Below, in pieces: positions 62,512 to 64,000 of a stretch of DNA of 64,000 bases. Within the stretch, counting starts at the first letter, position 1. Each line of letters starts with the position of its first letter. The stretch comes from Sphingomonas sp. (lineage in GTDB: Bacteria; Pseudomonadota; Alphaproteobacteria; Sphingomonadales; Sphingomonadaceae), in assembly GCA_019753375.1 (NCBI GenBank), contig JAIELC010000027.1, positions 1 through 64,000 of the forward strand. Reading direction: 5' to 3'. The translations under genes were made by a program, and so were the position numbers. The notes under the pieces were generated by a model. The model was not told the DNA's origin. It saw only the letters and a program-made list of their open reading frames with translations, and did no database searches.

Positions 62512-62757
62512 TCAGCCTGCAGCAAAAGGGGTGGTGCCGACGGCGCGGCCATCATTATCCAGTTTAATCGCTTCTATCCGCGCTTGTGCTGCGTCCAGTC
62601 GATCGGCGCAACGTTGTCTGAGAATACTGCCTCGCTCGTACAGACGGATCGAATCGTCAAGGGGCGCGTCGCCGCGCTCGAGCAGACCGACAATCTGCTC
62701 CAGTTCCTTCAACGCTTCTTCAAACGTCAGTTCTTCGACGGGACGCCCGGGTTCCAT
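62512..62757 (-). CDS. xseB: Exodeoxyribonuclease VII small subunit
   Basis: 81 aa from ATG 62757 (MEPGRPVEELTFEEALKELEQIVGLLERGDAPLDDSIRLYERGSILRQRC...), the family pattern throughout: two helices, with the L-x-x-S-x-x-x-Y-x-x-G stretch. Partner of XseA, which is not in this window. Upstream in-frame codons to 62856 do not fit the family. Confidence 0.93.
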   Translation of the reverse strand: MEPGRPVEELTFEEALKELEQIVGLLERGDAPLDDSIRLYERGSILRQRCADRLDAAQARIEAIKLDNDGRAVGTTPFAAG

Positions 62758-62862
62758 GCCGCCGCTATGGGCCACGCGGGCAATGGGGGTCAAGCGGGCG
62801 CTTGATCCCAATGTGACGCTAATGCCCGCCGGGTTTGCGCGCGTCGGCGGCCCCACGGGTGT

Positions 62863-64000
62863 TTATGGGGTGCTCAGAACCTCGGCGACCAGGTCCTTGC
62901 GGCTAAGTTTGCCGATCATCGTCTTGGGCATGGTTTCGCGTACAACGACAGCATCGACCTGTTCGTGCTTGCCAAGCTGTGGGTTGACCCAGGACTTCAG
63001 CGCCTCCCCATCCACATCGGCGCCTTCGTTCAACGTCACATAGGCGCGCGGATGTTCGCCGCGATACCTATCGGGAATGCCGATGACCAGCGTCTCTTTA
63101 ACAGCCGGATGCCGGTATAAAATCGCTTCGATCTGGCTTGGAAAGACCTTGAACCCGCCGACCGCGATCATGTCCTTCAACCGGTCAACGATCCGGATAA
63201 ATCCGTCATCGTCGATCTGCCCGACATCGCCGGTGCGAAGCCATTTTGTGCCTGCCGCATCGGTGATGAACACGTCGGCATCCGCGTCCGGCCGGTTCCA
63301 ATAGCCCTTCATGACCTGCGGGCCAGCGATCACGATTTCGCCGGGTTCGCCGTCCGGGGCAGGGCGCGAGGGATTTTCTTTGTCGACCAGATGGACGCGC
63401 GTGGCAGGAATTGGCTGGCCAATCGTGCCGGGCTTTCCCTCTGCCTCATAAGGATTGGCGGCGACCACCCCGGAACTTTCAGACAGGCCATATCCTTCGA
63501 CCAGCTTGGCGCGCGTTATCGCTTCAAAGCGCACCTTCAATTCAGGCGGCAGCGGCGCGCCACCCGAAATACACACGCGAAGCCCGGAAAAATCGGTCTT
63601 GGTGATCGCCGGATTGTCCAGCAATGCTTGGTACATTGTGGGCACGCCCGGGATCGATGTTGCCTTGGACCGCGTGATCGCGGCCAGCGCCTGCGCGGCA
63701 TTGAAACGCGGCAGCATGATGATGCAGCCGCCATTGGCAACCGTGCGATTGAGCACGCAGGTATTTGCGAAGACGTGGAAAAGCGGCAGCACTCCCAGAA
63801 TGCGGTCGGCAAGGCCGGGGTTGGGATCAAGCGCCACAATCTGGCGTGCGTTTGCGGTCAGATTCTGGTGCGTCAACATCGCCCCCTTGGGCGTGCCGGT
63901 GGTCCCCCCGGTATACTGGATCAACGCCACATCCTCTGCCGGATCGATGGCCGGCTCAGGAAATGTGCCATCATTGGCGATCAGCGCCGAAAATGCGGTG
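62863..64000 (-). CDS. fadD: Long-chain fatty-acid--CoA ligase (AMP-dependent synthetase), 5' end beyond window
   Basis: Activates fatty acids to acyl-CoA through an acyl-AMP. The frame runs out of the right edge, so the N-terminal part is missing. Visible: P-loop YTGGTTGTPKGAMLTHQN, A5 motif GYGLSESSGVVAANP, GEIVIAGPQVMKGYWNRPD, adenylation loop WLRTGDVGQIDDDGFIRIVDRLKDMI, and the C-terminal lysine in TMPKTMIGKLSRKDL. The FadD name is by resemblance; chain-length preference is not readable. Confidence 0.9.
   Translation of the reverse strand, partial: TAFSALIANDGTFPEPAIDPAEDVALIQYTGGTTGTPKGAMLTHQNLTANARQIVALDPNPGLADRILGVLPLFHVFANTCVLNRTVANGGCIIMLPRFNAAQALAAITRSKATSIPGVPTMYQALLDNPAITKTDFSGLRVCISGGAPLPPELKVRFEAITRAKLVEGYGLSESSGVVAANPYEAEGKPGTIGQPIPATRVHLVDKENPSRPAPDGEPGEIVIAGPQVMKGYWNRPDADADVFITDAAGTKWLRTGDVGQIDDDGFIRIVDRLKDMIAVGGFKVFPSQIEAILYRHPAVKETLVIGIPDRYRGEHPRAYVTLNEGADVDGEALKSWVNPQLGKHEQVDAVVVRETMPKTMIGKLSRKDLVAEVLSTP

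Noticed and set aside
61658..63043. 461-codon plus-strand frame over ispA and xseB
   Set aside because: Antisense to two well-supported genes; no motif.

Overview
The window looks like a chromosomal segment of an alphaproteobacterium, most likely a sphingomonad (Sphingomonadales). GC is high (mostly low-to-mid 60s percent by eye). The gene repertoire fits that group: a propionyl-CoA carboxylase alpha subunit, a split MacAB-like pump with a NodT lipoprotein, phytoene desaturase, an EL222-like LOV-HTH photoreceptor, tandem soluble chemoreceptors, and an SOS box of the alphaproteobacterial GAAC-N7-GAAC type before uvrA. No rRNA, tRNA, CRISPR array, insertion sequence or prophage was recognised. 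Both edges cut a gene: pccA on the left and an acyl-CoA synthetase on the right.

Layout. 1-6.9 kb: pccA, then a tripartite efflux operon (outer-membrane lipoprotein, adaptor, ABC ATPase, permease). 6.9-12.3 kb, minus strand: a periplasmic-aldehyde-oxidoreductase-like molybdoenzyme operon (2Fe-2S, FAD and Moco subunits, XdhC chaperone, MocA-like cytidylyltransferase). 12.3-18.2 kb: GlpQ-like phosphodiesterase, type II NADH dehydrogenase, an alpha/beta hydrolase, phenylalanine hydroxylase, PrmA and an SDR. 18.2-21.0 kb: two tandem soluble chemoreceptors with globin-like sensors and nearly identical signalling domains. 21.2-31.2 kb: sdhCDA and sdhB, separated by a C13 peptidase, CreD, an FMN alpha-hydroxyacid dehydrogenase, CrtI and an SDR. 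31.2-34.6 kb: thioesterase, ZapE, an acyltransferase, a YbjQ-family protein and a small membrane protein.

34.7-43.2 kb is a TCA-cycle operon: mdh, an AT-rich secreted orphan, sucD, sucA, sucB, lpd. There is no sucC beside sucD, and hairpins sit in the sucD-sucA, sucA-sucB and sucB-lpd spacers. 43.2-44.6 kb holds a small lysine-rich protein and the LOV-HTH regulator, which is divergent from uvrA.

47.8-50.6 kb is the accessory part of the window. A nucleotidyltransferase-like gene and a 51-residue partner lie between intact uvrA and a frameshifted second copy of its last ~280 bp. After that come a DUF433 antitoxin whose toxin partner is cut short, a BrnT/BrnA pair, and an SRAP (YedK-like) DNA-protein crosslink protein, a piece of which is also duplicated. 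The locus therefore combines SOS repair genes with toxin-antitoxin-like genes and recombination scars, and is the best candidate here for an undescribed module. 50.7-53.5 kb: a His/Met-rich hexad-repeat exported protein, cold-shock protein, small hypotheticals and a SleB-like hydrolase.

53.6-64 kb, minus strand, is a tightly packed run: acyl-CoA synthetase, xseB, ispA, coaD, cyclophilin, queA, an EF-hand protein, a HAD phosphatase, tgt, a small membrane protein and a fused M16 peptidase. Many of these overlap by 1-4 nt, as in one long operon.

Functions are assigned from recognised motifs and family resemblance only; no database search was possible.
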